Assembly: GCF_014647135.1 (NCBI RefSeq)
Contig: NZ_BMOP01000022.1
Coordinates: 1 to 63,494 of the forward strand
Reading direction: 5' to 3'
Source of the DNA: Shewanella xiamenensis
Lineage (GTDB): Bacteria > Pseudomonadota > Gammaproteobacteria > Enterobacterales > Shewanellaceae
DNA: 63,494 nucleotides
The translations under genes and the position numbers were made by a program. The notes below the pieces were generated by a model that saw only the letters and a list, made by a program, of their open reading frames with translations, was not told where the DNA came from and made no database searches. Position 1 is the stretch's first letter. Each line of letters opens with the position of its first letter. This document shows, piece after piece, positions 44,872 through 53,809 of this stretch.

Positions 44872-47001
44872 ATGAAGCGATGGAAAACCAAAACAGCCTT
44901 AGGCGTGCTGTTTTGTTTAGGTTCTGCCGTAAGCGCTACCACAATCGCATCCGATGCTAAATCGGATGGTAAAGTGGTCCCTGGTGTGGGTAATAAACAA
45001 CAAACTCACTATACTCAAGATATCTTGGCTAACCCCAATTTAAATGAAAATTTAATGGAGAAATCCCGTGGTGTTAAAACACTGCAGGATTATATTGTTC
45101 AAGAGCAAGAATTGTTTGATTTTCTATTTGAAAATCACCCAGTTTTTAAATATGACGCAGAAGGTCGTTTAAAAGGCACTTATAAAGTCAGTGACCGTGG
45201 TGAAGAATATTTACACGGTGGTGACAGTGTTGCTTACAGTAAACACAGTAAAGAAGTGAACTCAACCGATGGCACCGCTGTACGTTATAGCTCTTATAAC
45301 GATGGTCAGCGTCCAAAAGCACTGCAATACCGTTTAGGGGCAAAATCGATTTTAGATTTCCCTAACAAGTTTGTGGGCCCAGAAAAATGCGGTGAGTGTC
45401 ATGGGCCGCAATACGAAAAATGGAGACGTTCACGTCACTCTAAGACGATTCGCTTCCCTGGCGAACATCCAGAAGTCGATAACGACCTGAAAAAAACCAT
45501 GTATACCACCAAAGATACCACGATTCTGCCATCGGGTATTACGCCAGACGCTATCTACGCGACTGTGGGTACGCCACGTACTAAATATGGTTTTATCGAC
45601 GCCTACCTAGTGCGCGGTACTTACCATGTGAAAGACGGTCTGTTGAAAGATGGCACTGGTACTATGGTCGCTGGTGGTAACCAATTCTCCCGCGGTTGGG
45701 CTGAGTGGTTAACTCCTGAAATGGCTGCAAAAATTAACAAAGCTATTCCAAGTTTCCCCGTCAAAATGGAAGATTTTGGTACCAGCGGTTCACACCAATG
45801 GGGCATGAGTTCATACGGTGCTAAGTATGAGAAGGAATTCCTATTCCAACCAGCTAGCTCCTATTGCGAAATGTGCCATAGCTTCAAGTTTGACTTCCAA
45901 ACGAAAGATGAATTCTTCGCTGCTTTAGGCAACCCGAAAGAGCTGCAAAAACACACGATTTCTAAAGGGATTACCTGTGAAGAGTGTCATGGCGCAGGCG
46001 GCCACTTAGACGGCGGTATTGGTGGCGGTATGCCATCTAACTGTGAACGTTGTCACCAACGCTTCAACTTTGTTGAAGAGTTAGCTGAAACGCCACAGGG
46101 TAAAGAGAAGCTGGAATATGCCTTCAACGTGAAGATGAAATCTTCTTGCCCATCTTGCGGTACTGAAGGTTCACAAATGTTTGCCTCTGCTCACTATGAC
46201 AAAGGTATGCGTTGTTCAACCTGTCACGATCCTCACGAAGTGACCGATGGTGATTGGAAGTCAGGCATTACTAAACCAAAAATCATCAAAGAGTGTACTG
46301 AGTGTCATACGGCTCAAGCCGAGATTGCTAAGAACACTAACACCCACAGCAACCAAACTTGCCAAAGCTGTCACATGCCAAACATGGGAAGCTGTGAAAA
46401 CTTCACTGCGATCCAATTCCCAGATATGGCGGGCTTCGACAACGTTCGTAAGTCACACATGTGGAAGATTGATGTCGATCCACTGCGTAAGACCCTTAAC
46501 CCACCAGAAGGTAAGTCTCGCGATGCGACGACCAAAGGTTGGACTGTGGCGAAAGATGAAAACGGCTACAACTACCTCGACCTAATGTGGACCTGTGCCC
46601 GTACTTCGGCTTCAGACCACGATGTAGTGGAAAACAAAGGTTGTCACAGCCAGTTCCAATCTGAACTTGAAGTGGGTCTGCACTTTGAAGACCAGATGGA
46701 AATCTACGGTGAAGTTCAAAAGTGGCAAAAACCAGTTAAAGAAACTTTTGCCCAAGTAGAACAAGCCCTTGCCCGTATCGACAAGCTGTTAGAAGTCACC
46801 AAGCTGTCGGTAGAAGACAAGACTCAAGTGCTGATGTTGACCGACAAAGCCCAAGATGTTGTTCGCCTGATCAAGGCTGACGGCTCATGGGGTGCGCACG
46901 GCCCAACTTACTCACTGAAACGTCTCGATGCAGCCTTAACCTATGTCACTCAAGCCCAAGCCATTATCGATGGTAAAGGTCTGAGCGCACAGAAAATCTA
47001 G
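44872..47001 (+). CDS. sirA: octaheme sulfite reductase SirA (MccA family)
   Basis: A periplasmic multihaem enzyme that reduces sulfite to sulfide; MccA relatives use a haem c-copper site. The ATG at 44872 is 6 bp behind AGGAG; the adjacent ATG at 44869 is too close (residue numbers here count from 44869). The signal peptide ends near residue 28. Seven CXXCH sites start at C174, C333, C370, C392, C449, C476 and C498. The eighth is C576-X15-C592-H593, the CX15CH form typical of MccA/SirA. Non-haem cysteines C427, C430 and C509 are candidates for the copper ligands. The C-terminal about 90 residues are a helical bundle. Haem-lyase genes lie divergently upstream, and electron-transfer and copper genes downstream. 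Confidence 0.96.
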   Translation: MKRWKTKTALGVLFCLGSAVSATTIASDAKSDGKVVPGVGNKQQTHYTQDILANPNLNENLMEKSRGVKTLQDYIVQEQELFDFLFENHPVFKYDAEGRLKGTYKVSDRGEEYLHGGDSVAYSKHSKEVNSTDGTAVRYSSYNDGQRPKALQYRLGAKSILDFPNKFVGPEKCGECHGPQYEKWRRSRHSKTIRFPGEHPEVDNDLKKTMYTTKDTTILPSGITPDAIYATVGTPRTKYGFIDAYLVRGTYHVKDGLLKDGTGTMVAGGNQFSRGWAEWLTPEMAAKINKAIPSFPVKMEDFGTSGSHQWGMSSYGAKYEKEFLFQPASSYCEMCHSFKFDFQTKDEFFAALGNPKELQKHTISKGITCEECHGAGGHLDGGIGGGMPSNCERCHQRFNFVEELAETPQGKEKLEYAFNVKMKSSCPSCGTEGSQMFASAHYDKGMRCSTCHDPHEVTDGDWKSGITKPKIIKECTECHTAQAEIAKNTNTHSNQTCQSCHMPNMGSCENFTAIQFPDMAGFDNVRKSHMWKIDVDPLRKTLNPPEGKSRDATTKGWTVAKDENGYNYLDLMWTCARTSASDHDVVENKGCHSQFQSELEVGLHFEDQMEIYGEVQKWQKPVKETFAQVEQALARIDKLLEVTKLSVEDKTQVLMLTDKAQDVVRLIKADGSWGAHGPTYSLKRLDAALTYVTQAQAIIDGKGLSAQKI

Positions 47002-47022
47002 TTCGACTCGAGTCTAACTTGT

Positions 47023-47044
47023 CCCCGGCACATCCGTGCCGGGG
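47023..47044 (+). other. GC-rich hairpin after sirA
   Basis: A 9-bp perfect stem (CCCCGGCAC with GTGCCGGGG), 4-nt loop, no T run, 20 bp past the stop. It probably protects or attenuates the message so that SirA exceeds downstream products. Confidence 0.6.
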
Positions 47045-47062
47045 AATATACGAGGCCAAATA

Positions 47063-47503
47063 ATGAATAACGTGATCCGACAAAGCCTGATAGGCGGCTT
47101 AATGGCACTGAGCTTGGGTGGCATCAGCCTTCCAGCCATTGCAGGGGGCGGTTCTGATATTTCTGAAGCACCCTATAACGAAATTCAGTTGAATCCTATT
47201 TCCATGCGGGAAGCAGAGACCTTAGTCGGTAAGCAAGGGGTTTATTTTTTCGACGTAAACACGCTGGAAATCTGGGCGGAAGGTTTTATCCCCGGGGCGG
47301 TTTTTTTCAATGTTCAAAATTGGAGAGAGTTACTTCCAAAGAATAAAGATGCGGTGATGGTGTTTTATTGCGCTAACCGCCTTTGTACCGCCAGCAACAT
47401 GGCTGCACGGGAAACCATGAAGCTAGGTTACACCGGTGTACGCCATATGGCCGATGGTATTTTCGGTTGGCGCATGTCTGGAAGAACAACAGAAAAACCC
47501 TAG
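47063..47503 (+). CDS. periplasmic rhodanese-like protein (Sir cluster)
   Basis: 146 residues: signal peptide (ending near AIAGG), then a rhodanese fold with FDVNTLEIWAEGFIPGAVFF and the active loop VFYCANRLCTASNMAA. The loop starts with the catalytic Cys position, and a second Cys lies in it. It may handle sulfane sulfur or persulfide near the sulfite reductase. The ATG at 47063 has GAGG 7 bp upstream. It lies between the sirA hairpin and the FKBP gene. Confidence 0.85.
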   Translation: MNNVIRQSLIGGLMALSLGGISLPAIAGGGSDISEAPYNEIQLNPISMREAETLVGKQGVYFFDVNTLEIWAEGFIPGAVFFNVQNWRELLPKNKDAVMVFYCANRLCTASNMAARETMKLGYTGVRHMADGIFGWRMSGRTTEKP

Positions 47504-47596
47504 TAATCAAATAAATATATTAATCGGTTATGGGCAATGTCCATACGTTTTCGGCTAACGCACCAAGCCCCAGGGCTAAATTGTAGAGAACATAAA

Positions 47597-48376
47597 ATGA
47601 AAACATCTATGCCAACGTCTTTTATCCCAAAAACCATCACAGTGGCGACCTGCGCCGCACTGTTTGTGTCTATGGCGAGCTTTGCCGCCCCAAGCCTTAA
47701 AACCGATGCAGATAAAGCGTCTTACAGTATCGGTGCCTCTGTCGGTAACTACATTTCTGGCCAGGTTTATAACCAAGTGGAACTGGGCGCAGAAGTGAAT
47801 GTGGACTTAGTGGTTCAAGGTTTTGTGGACGCGCTGAAAAAACAACAGCAATTAACCGATGAAGAAGTGGTGACGTATCTCAATCAACGCGCCGAAGAAT
47901 TAAATCAAGTGAGAAAAGCCAACGCTGAAAAATTAGCTGCTGAAAATACCAAGGCGGGTGAAGCCTTTCTTGCTGAAAACAAAAAGAAAGCTGGCGTGAT
48001 TGTGACCGAATCTGGCCTGCAATATGAAGTGTTAACCCAAGGAACCGGTAACAAACCTAATCCTGAGGACGTGGTCACCGTTGAATACGTTGGCAAGCTT
48101 ATCGATGGTACTGAATTTGAAAACACCGTTGGCCGCAAAGACCCTACGCGTTTTGCCTTAATGACGGTAATCCCTGGTTGGGAAGAAGGCTTAAAACTGA
48201 TGCCAATGGGCTCTAAATACCGCTTTGTTATCCCAGCAAACTTAGCCTATGGCAATGAATTTGTGGGTGAAATTCCACCGCAATCTACCTTGATCTTTGA
48301 AATCGAACTGAAAAATATCGAAAAGCCAAGTGAGAAAAAAGAAGCCCGCATGATGGGCATGATGCCTGCTCACTAA
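47597..48376 (+). CDS. periplasmic FKBP-type prolyl isomerase (Sir cluster)
   Basis: 259 residues: signal peptide (ending near SFAAP), an FkpA/Mip-type helical dimerisation region (DKASYSIGASVGNYISGQVY to about 145), then an FKBP domain (VTVEYVGKLIDGTEFENT, MPMGSKYRFVIPANLAYGNE, STLIFEIELKNIEK). A prolyl isomerase is a constant neighbour of MccA-type reductases (MccB in Wolinella), so it probably helps SirA fold around its haems. The ribosome site is weak (AGAGAA). Confidence 0.9.
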   Translation: MKTSMPTSFIPKTITVATCAALFVSMASFAAPSLKTDADKASYSIGASVGNYISGQVYNQVELGAEVNVDLVVQGFVDALKKQQQLTDEEVVTYLNQRAEELNQVRKANAEKLAAENTKAGEAFLAENKKKAGVIVTESGLQYEVLTQGTGNKPNPEDVVTVEYVGKLIDGTEFENTVGRKDPTRFALMTVIPGWEEGLKLMPMGSKYRFVIPANLAYGNEFVGEIPPQSTLIFEIELKNIEKPSEKKEARMMGMMPAH

Positions 48377-48390
48377 GAGCAAACATCGGG

Positions 48391-48420
48391 GACTGAGCGT
48401 TCGGTTTTGTTCGCTCAGTC
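48391..48420 (+). other. intercistronic hairpin after the FKBP gene
   Basis: A 9-bp stem (GACTGAGCG with CGCTCAGTC) with a T-rich 12-nt loop, between the FKBP and TPR genes. It is probably a processing or partial termination point within the operon. Confidence 0.5.
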
Positions 48421-48453
48421 ATAAGCTTGGGGCGGCAAGCAAAGAGGTTAGGT

Positions 48454-49128
48454 ATGGCAAGTTTAGGGTTCACCATCGCACTCCTATTAAGCGGATTTGT
48501 TGCTTGGATATTTTGGCAACACGCACGCTTAAATCAACAGCAAACCGTTGCGGGGCTGCCTTTAGTCTCCCCTGGGTTGCCAGTGCTGTGCAGTGGTGTA
48601 TTGCTTGCTATGACGCTCGCTATCTACAGCCAAACGGGGCGTTACCAGGATTGGGATAAGGGCATAGTCAATGAGCATATTGACTACTTAGTGGCAGCCG
48701 ATATCACCAAAGCCGTTCGCCTGGTGGACGATCAACCACAAAACCCGCTGGCATTGATGTCACTTGCCCAGGCCTATAGCGCGGGTGGTTTATATAGCGA
48801 TGCGGTGCAGACCTTGGACAAGTTGCTTGCGTTGGTGGGAGAAGATGCCGAGGTGCTAGGCGCTAAAGCGAATGCACTCTATTACCGCGATGGTCGCCAA
48901 ATGACGCCGCAAACCCAAGCGCTGATTGCACAGATCTTGGCATTTGCGCCCTTTGAGCCGCAGACCCGCATGTTACAGGCCACCGATGCGTATCTTCATG
49001 GGCGTTACCAAGAGGCGACAGACCATTGGCAGGCACTACTGTCACAGCCAACGGCAGAGATTAATCGTGAGGCCATTTTAAACGCCATTGGCAAGGCCCA
49101 AAGCAAATTGAATGAAAGTGGATATTAA
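48454..49128 (+). CDS. CcmI/NrfG-like TPR protein (Sir cluster)
   Basis: 224 residues: two N-terminal membrane helices (about 5-22 and 37-57), then a periplasmic TPR domain (NPLALMSLAQAYSAGGLYSD, DAVQTLDKLL, and so on). This is the layout of CcmI, the apocytochrome chaperone subunit of the haem lyase. With the CcmF- and CcmH-like genes across the promoter it completes a dedicated lyase set for SirA. AGAGG lies 6 bp before the ATG. Confidence 0.85.
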   Translation: MASLGFTIALLLSGFVAWIFWQHARLNQQQTVAGLPLVSPGLPVLCSGVLLAMTLAIYSQTGRYQDWDKGIVNEHIDYLVAADITKAVRLVDDQPQNPLALMSLAQAYSAGGLYSDAVQTLDKLLALVGEDAEVLGAKANALYYRDGRQMTPQTQALIAQILAFAPFEPQTRMLQATDAYLHGRYQEATDHWQALLSQPTAEINREAILNAIGKAQSKLNESGY

Positions 49129-49214
49129 TCAAGTCGCTAGCCATTTTCAGGCATGTAGGAACGATAACGATATAAATAAAAACGTCGGTATAAAACCGAT
49201 AGATGGAGGATGTT

Positions 49215-49922
49215 GTGAGTGAAAATATAGAGAGACGGAGGTTCCTTAAAAGCGCTGGCATGTGCTCTTTGATGTTAACACCTTTAGCGGGTTGTTCGGT
49301 CAAAGAAGATGCTGACAGCGCCCATAAGTCCCATTACGTCATGGTGTTTGACCAAAATAAATGTGTCGGTTGTGGTGATTGTAAAACCGCCTGTAACCAA
49401 GCAAACAACTTACCCGCGGGTGTTTCTCGGGTGATCCTTGAGCAGCAAAGTGGTCGTGTTGAAGGTCAAGCCTGCCCTCATTGCGGCAAGATGAGTTGTG
49501 ACTGTGAGCGTAAGTTTGTGCGGGTTTCCTGCCAGCAGTGTAAAAACGCCCCCTGTGTCACTGTTTGTCCAACGGGCGCGGCGCACCGCGACGCGAAAAC
49601 GGGCATCGTGACTATGGATGCGAGCAAATGTGCGGGTTGTAAGTACTGTATTGGTGCTTGCCCTTACAACGCTCGTTACATCAACAAAGAGACGGATGTG
49701 GCGGATAACTGTGACTTCTGTTTGCATAGCAAGCTGTCTAAGGGCGAGCTACCCGCCTGCGTACAGAGCTGTAAGTACGACGCGCTGATCTTTGGTGATG
49801 CCAATGATCCTCAGTCCTATGTGAGTAAGTTATTGGCGGTAAAAGACTCAGTGCGGATTAAGCCGCAGTTTGGTACTGAGCCGAGCTTACGTTACATACC
49901 AATCGTCAAACTGGGAGTGTAA
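49215..49922 (+). CDS. sirC: four-cluster Fe-S protein SirC
   Basis: 235 residues that pass electrons from SirD to SirA. The N-terminus combines a twin-arginine signal (RRRFLKSAG) with a lipobox-like LAGC, so it is exported folded and may be lipid-anchored. Ferredoxin motifs for four 4Fe-4S clusters: CVGCGDCKTAC; CQQCKNAPCVTVCPTGA; CAGCKYCIGACPYNA; CDFCLHSKLSKGELPACVQS. An extra four-cysteine insert, CPHCGKMSCDC, stands between the first two. The GTG at 49215 is 5 bp behind GGAGG; an ATG 12 bp upstream would overlap that site. Confidence 0.93.
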   Translation: MSENIERRRFLKSAGMCSLMLTPLAGCSVKEDADSAHKSHYVMVFDQNKCVGCGDCKTACNQANNLPAGVSRVILEQQSGRVEGQACPHCGKMSCDCERKFVRVSCQQCKNAPCVTVCPTGAAHRDAKTGIVTMDASKCAGCKYCIGACPYNARYINKETDVADNCDFCLHSKLSKGELPACVQSCKYDALIFGDANDPQSYVSKLLAVKDSVRIKPQFGTEPSLRYIPIVKLGV

Positions 49923-49924
49923 AT

Positions 49925-50872
49925 ATGGATACCAGTATGGAATTTACCCTCGGCTTATCCCAAGGCGTTGCTTGGCCTTGGCCGATTGCAGTGTATTTAT
50001 TTTTCGCGGGGATTTCGGGCGGGGCGTTAACCATTGCGCTGGCGCTGCGTTTTTACCTAGGCCAGGTTGAAAATACCGCCTTCTTAAAAGCCGCGACTTT
50101 GCTGTCCTTTGTAACCATTAGCTTAGGGATGTTATGTCTGGTACTCGACTTGACTAACCCCTTATTCTTCTGGCGAATTTTGGTGTTTTATAACTTAAAT
50201 TCTGTGATGTCGATTGGTGTTATTGCGCTGTCGGTGTATATCCCGTTAGTGGCAGTGGTGGCACTTTTAGCCCTCGAAAAAGAGCTGATGGCCATCCCAC
50301 AATTGAAGTTTTTAGCGCCGATTATTGCCAAGTTAAAAGGCTTTAGACGCCCAATGGAAGCGCTCGTTTTAATACTGGCGTTATCAGTGTGTGCTTACAC
50401 AGGCTTCTTGATTTCTGCGCTGATCCGCTTCCCGCTGATCAACACCTCGGTACTCCCTGCGCTGTTTATTGCCTCGGGTCTATCCGCGGGTGGCGCTTCA
50501 GCCAAAATGCTGGCGGTGTGGTTATTTAAAGAGCCCTTGCACAGCGGCGAAATGAAGATTCTACACGGCGCTGAGTGGCCGATTATGTTCGCCGAAGCCA
50601 TGTTTATTTTCATGATCGCGACAGCACTATTAACGGGTAATGCCGGTGGTCAATTTGCTTTTGCCGCCTTCCATGAAGGTGTGTGGGCAAGCGTATTTTG
50701 GATTGGTGTTGTAGGTATCGGCTTTGCCGCGCCACTGCTACTGAACTTTGCGACGGGTAAACATTTTAGCCATTCGGCCAAAGCGTTTTATATGTCGGGA
50801 ATGTGTGCGGTAGTGGGGATGATGTGTCTACGACTCTTTATCCTGTTAGCGGGCCAAAACTACGCGATTTAA
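49925..50872 (+). CDS. sirD: NrfD-family menaquinol dehydrogenase SirD
   Basis: 315 residues with eight membrane helices of the NrfD/PsrC type, e.g. WPWPIAVYLFFAGISGGALT near the start and LVLDLTNPLFFWRILVFYNL near 80. It oxidises menaquinol at the inner membrane and hands electrons to SirC. It begins 2 bp after the sirC stop, so the two are translationally coupled. Confidence 0.94.
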   Translation: MDTSMEFTLGLSQGVAWPWPIAVYLFFAGISGGALTIALALRFYLGQVENTAFLKAATLLSFVTISLGMLCLVLDLTNPLFFWRILVFYNLNSVMSIGVIALSVYIPLVAVVALLALEKELMAIPQLKFLAPIIAKLKGFRRPMEALVLILALSVCAYTGFLISALIRFPLINTSVLPALFIASGLSAGGASAKMLAVWLFKEPLHSGEMKILHGAEWPIMFAEAMFIFMIATALLTGNAGGQFAFAAFHEGVWASVFWIGVVGIGFAAPLLLNFATGKHFSHSAKAFYMSGMCAVVGMMCLRLFILLAGQNYAI

Positions 50873-50989
50873 CGATGTACTAAGGCCTCGGCCTTTGATG
50901 AACCATTTTTTTATCAACCCTCGTCGCAAGAGGTCTGTCCCTGCAAGGTGCCTTGGCGAGGCGTTGATATTTTTCAAAGGATTAACAGC

Positions 50990-51481
50990 ATGAAAAAGTT
51001 CTTTGGGTTGTTACTACTCGCTCCTTTGTTATTAGGCTGCAATAAGAGCGAAGCGACCGATCACCAACACAAAGCCGAGATGATCCACGAGCATGATCGT
51101 TGCCACCTATGCGGTATGGTGATCACTAAATACCCTGGACCAAAGGGTCAAGTACACCTTAAGGCCGAGAAGATGGTGCCTAAGTTTTGCTCTAGCCGCG
51201 ATATGTTTAACTTTGCCTTACAGCCTGAAAATAAAAGACAAATTGCTTACATGATGGTGCATGACGCCGCGACAACCGATTGGGAACAGCCTGATGATGG
51301 CGCCTTTATCGATGCCGCCAGCGCATTTTATGTTTACGGCACCAGTAAAAAAGCCGTGATGGGGCCAGCAGTCGCACCTTTTAGCACTAAAGCCGCCGCC
51401 GAAGCCTTTGCAAAGGAATACGGTGGACGCGTATTAACCTTTGAAGATATCACTCTCGAATTACTCGCTGGCGATAAGTAG
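50990..51481 (+). CDS. nosL: NosL-type copper chaperone lipoprotein
   Basis: 163 residues: lipoprotein signal (LLLLAPLLLGC, Cys at about 16), a His-rich stretch (DHQHKAEMIHEHDRC), then the NosL Cu(I) motif CHLCGMVITKYPGPKGQ and a second site around KFCSSRDMFNF. NosL delivers copper to the NosDFY machine in nitrous-oxide reducers. Here there is no nosZ; the target is inferred to be the copper-containing SirA (compare MccL in Wolinella). The ATG at 50990 has AAAGGA upstream. Confidence 0.92.
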   Translation: MKKFFGLLLLAPLLLGCNKSEATDHQHKAEMIHEHDRCHLCGMVITKYPGPKGQVHLKAEKMVPKFCSSRDMFNFALQPENKRQIAYMMVHDAATTDWEQPDDGAFIDAASAFYVYGTSKKAVMGPAVAPFSTKAAAEAFAKEYGGRVLTFEDITLELLAGDK

Positions 51482-51491
51482 GCGATTGATC

Positions 51492-52766
51492 ATGCTGCGT
51501 TTATTGCTCCTCTGTTGGCTCTGCACCTTATCCTTTATCGGTGTGACGCAGGAGTTAAGGGTTAAAGATACTGCCTCTTTAACCCACGCATTGGCGCAGG
51601 CGCAGGACGGTGACACACTCGTACTTGATACCGCAGTGTATGAAGGTAATTTCAGTGTCACCCGCTCCATTCATATTAAAGCCGAAGCGGGCGCGACCCT
51701 CGATGCCTTACGCCAAGGCAGCGCCCTCACCATTACTGCACCCAAAGTGATTGTCGAAGGACTCAATATCCGCCATTGGGGGCGGGATCTTTATTATCAC
51801 GATGCAGGCATTTTATTGCAGCCCGGGGCAGACGAGGTGCTTATCAAGGGCAATCGGCTAGTGGGGGATGGCTTTGGGATTTATGGCGAACAACTTGCTG
51901 CGCCCCGTATTCTTGAAAATAGCATCAGTGGCAATGGCGCTATCTATGTATTAGACCGAGGCGATGGGATTTTCCTTAAGCATGTGACCGCGCCCGATGT
52001 GCAACAAAATCATGTTATCTTTGTCCGTGATGGGGTATATCTCGAGTCGGTGACGGACAGCAAAATTCACCATAATCAATTCGCTAAGCTTCAATACGGC
52101 ATCCACTACATGTATACCCGAGGTGATGAAGCCTCAAACAATCAAGCGATTAGCGTCGACGGCGGCTACGCATTGATGAATTCACAACAAATCTACCTGC
52201 ACCATAATCGCGTCAGCCAAGCGCGGGACTTTGGCATTCTGCTCAATATCACCAACGACTCTCATATTCAGGCGAATATCGCCACAGACGTGAAGCATCC
52301 CCAAGGTTCGGTAGAACTCGGTAACGAAGGCAAGGGCATTTTTATCTACGCCGCGCAGAATAATCGCATTCAAGATAATGAATTTAGTCACAGTGATACT
52401 GGGATCAGCATGGCGATGGGCGGTGAAGCAAACCGCCTTTGGCATAATCGTATTTTGGCCAATCAGGCCCAAGTTAAGTACGTCGGCGAGGCGCAGCTGG
52501 AGTGGAGTTATCAGGGGCAGGGCAATTACTGGTCTGAATACCGCGGCTGGGATGCTAATGGCGACGGAGTGGGGGATGTTACCCACAGACCTAACGACAA
52601 TTTAGACAAGCTATTTTGGCTCTATCCCGAGGCGAAACTACTGATGGAAAGCCCGGTGGTATTGCTGCTGCGTTGGGTAGAGCGGCAGTTTCAGCCAACG
52701 AGTGTCAGCGGTGTGAGTGATAGTTTCCCCTTAATGCGACTGACCACAGAGGGAGATGGAATATGA
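51492..52766 (+). CDS. nosD: NosD periplasmic beta-helix protein
   Basis: 424 residues: signal peptide (LRLLLLCWLCTLSFIGVTQE), then a right-handed beta-helix of about a dozen NosD/CASH repeats (IYVLDRGDGIFLKHV, NRIQDNEFSHSDTGISMAMG and so on), ending in the NosD-type NYWSEYRGWDANGDGVGDV segment. In NosDFY it is the periplasmic part that contacts NosL and the target enzyme. The start at 51492 gives a clean signal peptide. It overlaps nosF by 4 bp. Confidence 0.93.
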   Translation: MLRLLLLCWLCTLSFIGVTQELRVKDTASLTHALAQAQDGDTLVLDTAVYEGNFSVTRSIHIKAEAGATLDALRQGSALTITAPKVIVEGLNIRHWGRDLYYHDAGILLQPGADEVLIKGNRLVGDGFGIYGEQLAAPRILENSISGNGAIYVLDRGDGIFLKHVTAPDVQQNHVIFVRDGVYLESVTDSKIHHNQFAKLQYGIHYMYTRGDEASNNQAISVDGGYALMNSQQIYLHHNRVSQARDFGILLNITNDSHIQANIATDVKHPQGSVELGNEGKGIFIYAAQNNRIQDNEFSHSDTGISMAMGGEANRLWHNRILANQAQVKYVGEAQLEWSYQGQGNYWSEYRGWDANGDGVGDVTHRPNDNLDKLFWLYPEAKLLMESPVVLLLRWVERQFQPTSVSGVSDSFPLMRLTTEGDGI

Positions 52767-53809
52767 GCCATTTTACCAACAATGCCATCGATCCACAGGC
52801 GCTGACATTAATGACAAAGCAAACTGCCGCCCAAGGGCAAGTGGCTGTTAAGGCCGTGGGATTGAGCAAGCGATATGCAGAGTTTGAAGCGGTAAAAAAT
52901 CTTAATTTTGAAGTGTTTACAGGCCAAACTTTGGCGCTGCTTGGCCATAATGGTGCCGGTAAATCTACCCTGATCAAAATGATTTTAGGCTTGGTATCCC
53001 CAAGCGCGGGCCAGTTGTTTGTGCAGGGACAAGAGGTGCAAGCCAAACGGGTAAATGCGAGTTTGTCTTTGGGCTATTTACCTGAAAATGTAAGCTTTTA
53101 TGACAGTATGACGGCGCATGAACTCTTAAGCTACTTCGCCAAACTTAAGGGTGTCCCCCCTGTGCGAGTCAGCCTTTTACTCGAAGAGTTTGGTCTGATG
53201 GCGGCTAAGGATAAACGGCTGCGCACCTTTTCCAAGGGGATGCGCCAACGTTTAGGCTTAGCGCAGGCGGTGCTTGCTGATCCTAAAGTGTTGCTGCTGG
53301 ATGAACCGACTGTCGGGCTCGACCCTCTGGCATCGGCCTTTTTGTATCAAAAAATGGCGCAACTTAAGGCCCAAGGCTGCGCGATTATTATCAGTACCCA
53401 CGAGTTAGGTTTAGTGCAAGATCAAATGGATAGCGCGCTGATTTTAGGCCAAGGCCAGATGCTTGCCTCAGGGAATTTGCTCAGTCTTAGGGCTGCAACC
53501 TCGCTACCTAGCCTGATTGAATTGCATCACTTTACGCCGCTGCAATATCAGCAGTTGCTAAGCCAAGCGTTGTTCGCCTCACTGTTAGAACCCTCAGCCT
53601 CAGACCGAGTGTGCTTAAGGGTGCCTGATGCGCTAAAAGCCAAGGTCATACAGCAATTACACTCCCTGAAGATCCATGAGTTTTCTATTGTGCCGCCGAG
53701 TTTACAGGATATTTTCCATTGTTATATGGCGAATCTTCAGCCCCAGAGCGCGTCCAGTTGCAACACCTTTGCTGGTACAGAAAACCTTAATTCGGAGTTA
53801 GTGGCATGA
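52763..53809 (+). CDS. nosF: NosF ABC-transporter ATPase
   Basis: 348 residues. The ABC ATPase core has Walker A LLGHNGAGKSTLIKM near residue 58, the signature RTFSKGMRQRLGLAQAVL near 154, and Walker B KVLLLDEPTVGLDP near 178. It drives NosDY. An N-terminal extension of about 30 residues and a Ser/Asn-rich C-terminal tail make it somewhat long for NosF. Start and stop overlap nosD and nosY by 4 bp each, so expression is tightly coupled. Confidence 0.93.
   Translation: MSHFTNNAIDPQALTLMTKQTAAQGQVAVKAVGLSKRYAEFEAVKNLNFEVFTGQTLALLGHNGAGKSTLIKMILGLVSPSAGQLFVQGQEVQAKRVNASLSLGYLPENVSFYDSMTAHELLSYFAKLKGVPPVRVSLLLEEFGLMAAKDKRLRTFSKGMRQRLGLAQAVLADPKVLLLDEPTVGLDPLASAFLYQKMAQLKAQGCAIIISTHELGLVQDQMDSALILGQGQMLASGNLLSLRAATSLPSLIELHHFTPLQYQQLLSQALFASLLEPSASDRVCLRVPDALKAKVIQQLHSLKIHEFSIVPPSLQDIFHCYMANLQPQSASSCNTFAGTENLNSELVA

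Noticed and set aside
44869..47001. octaheme tetrathionate reductase as the identity of the octaheme protein
   Set aside because: The CX15CH site, adjacent SirC/SirD genes, prolyl isomerase and dedicated lyase fit SirA/MccA, not that family.
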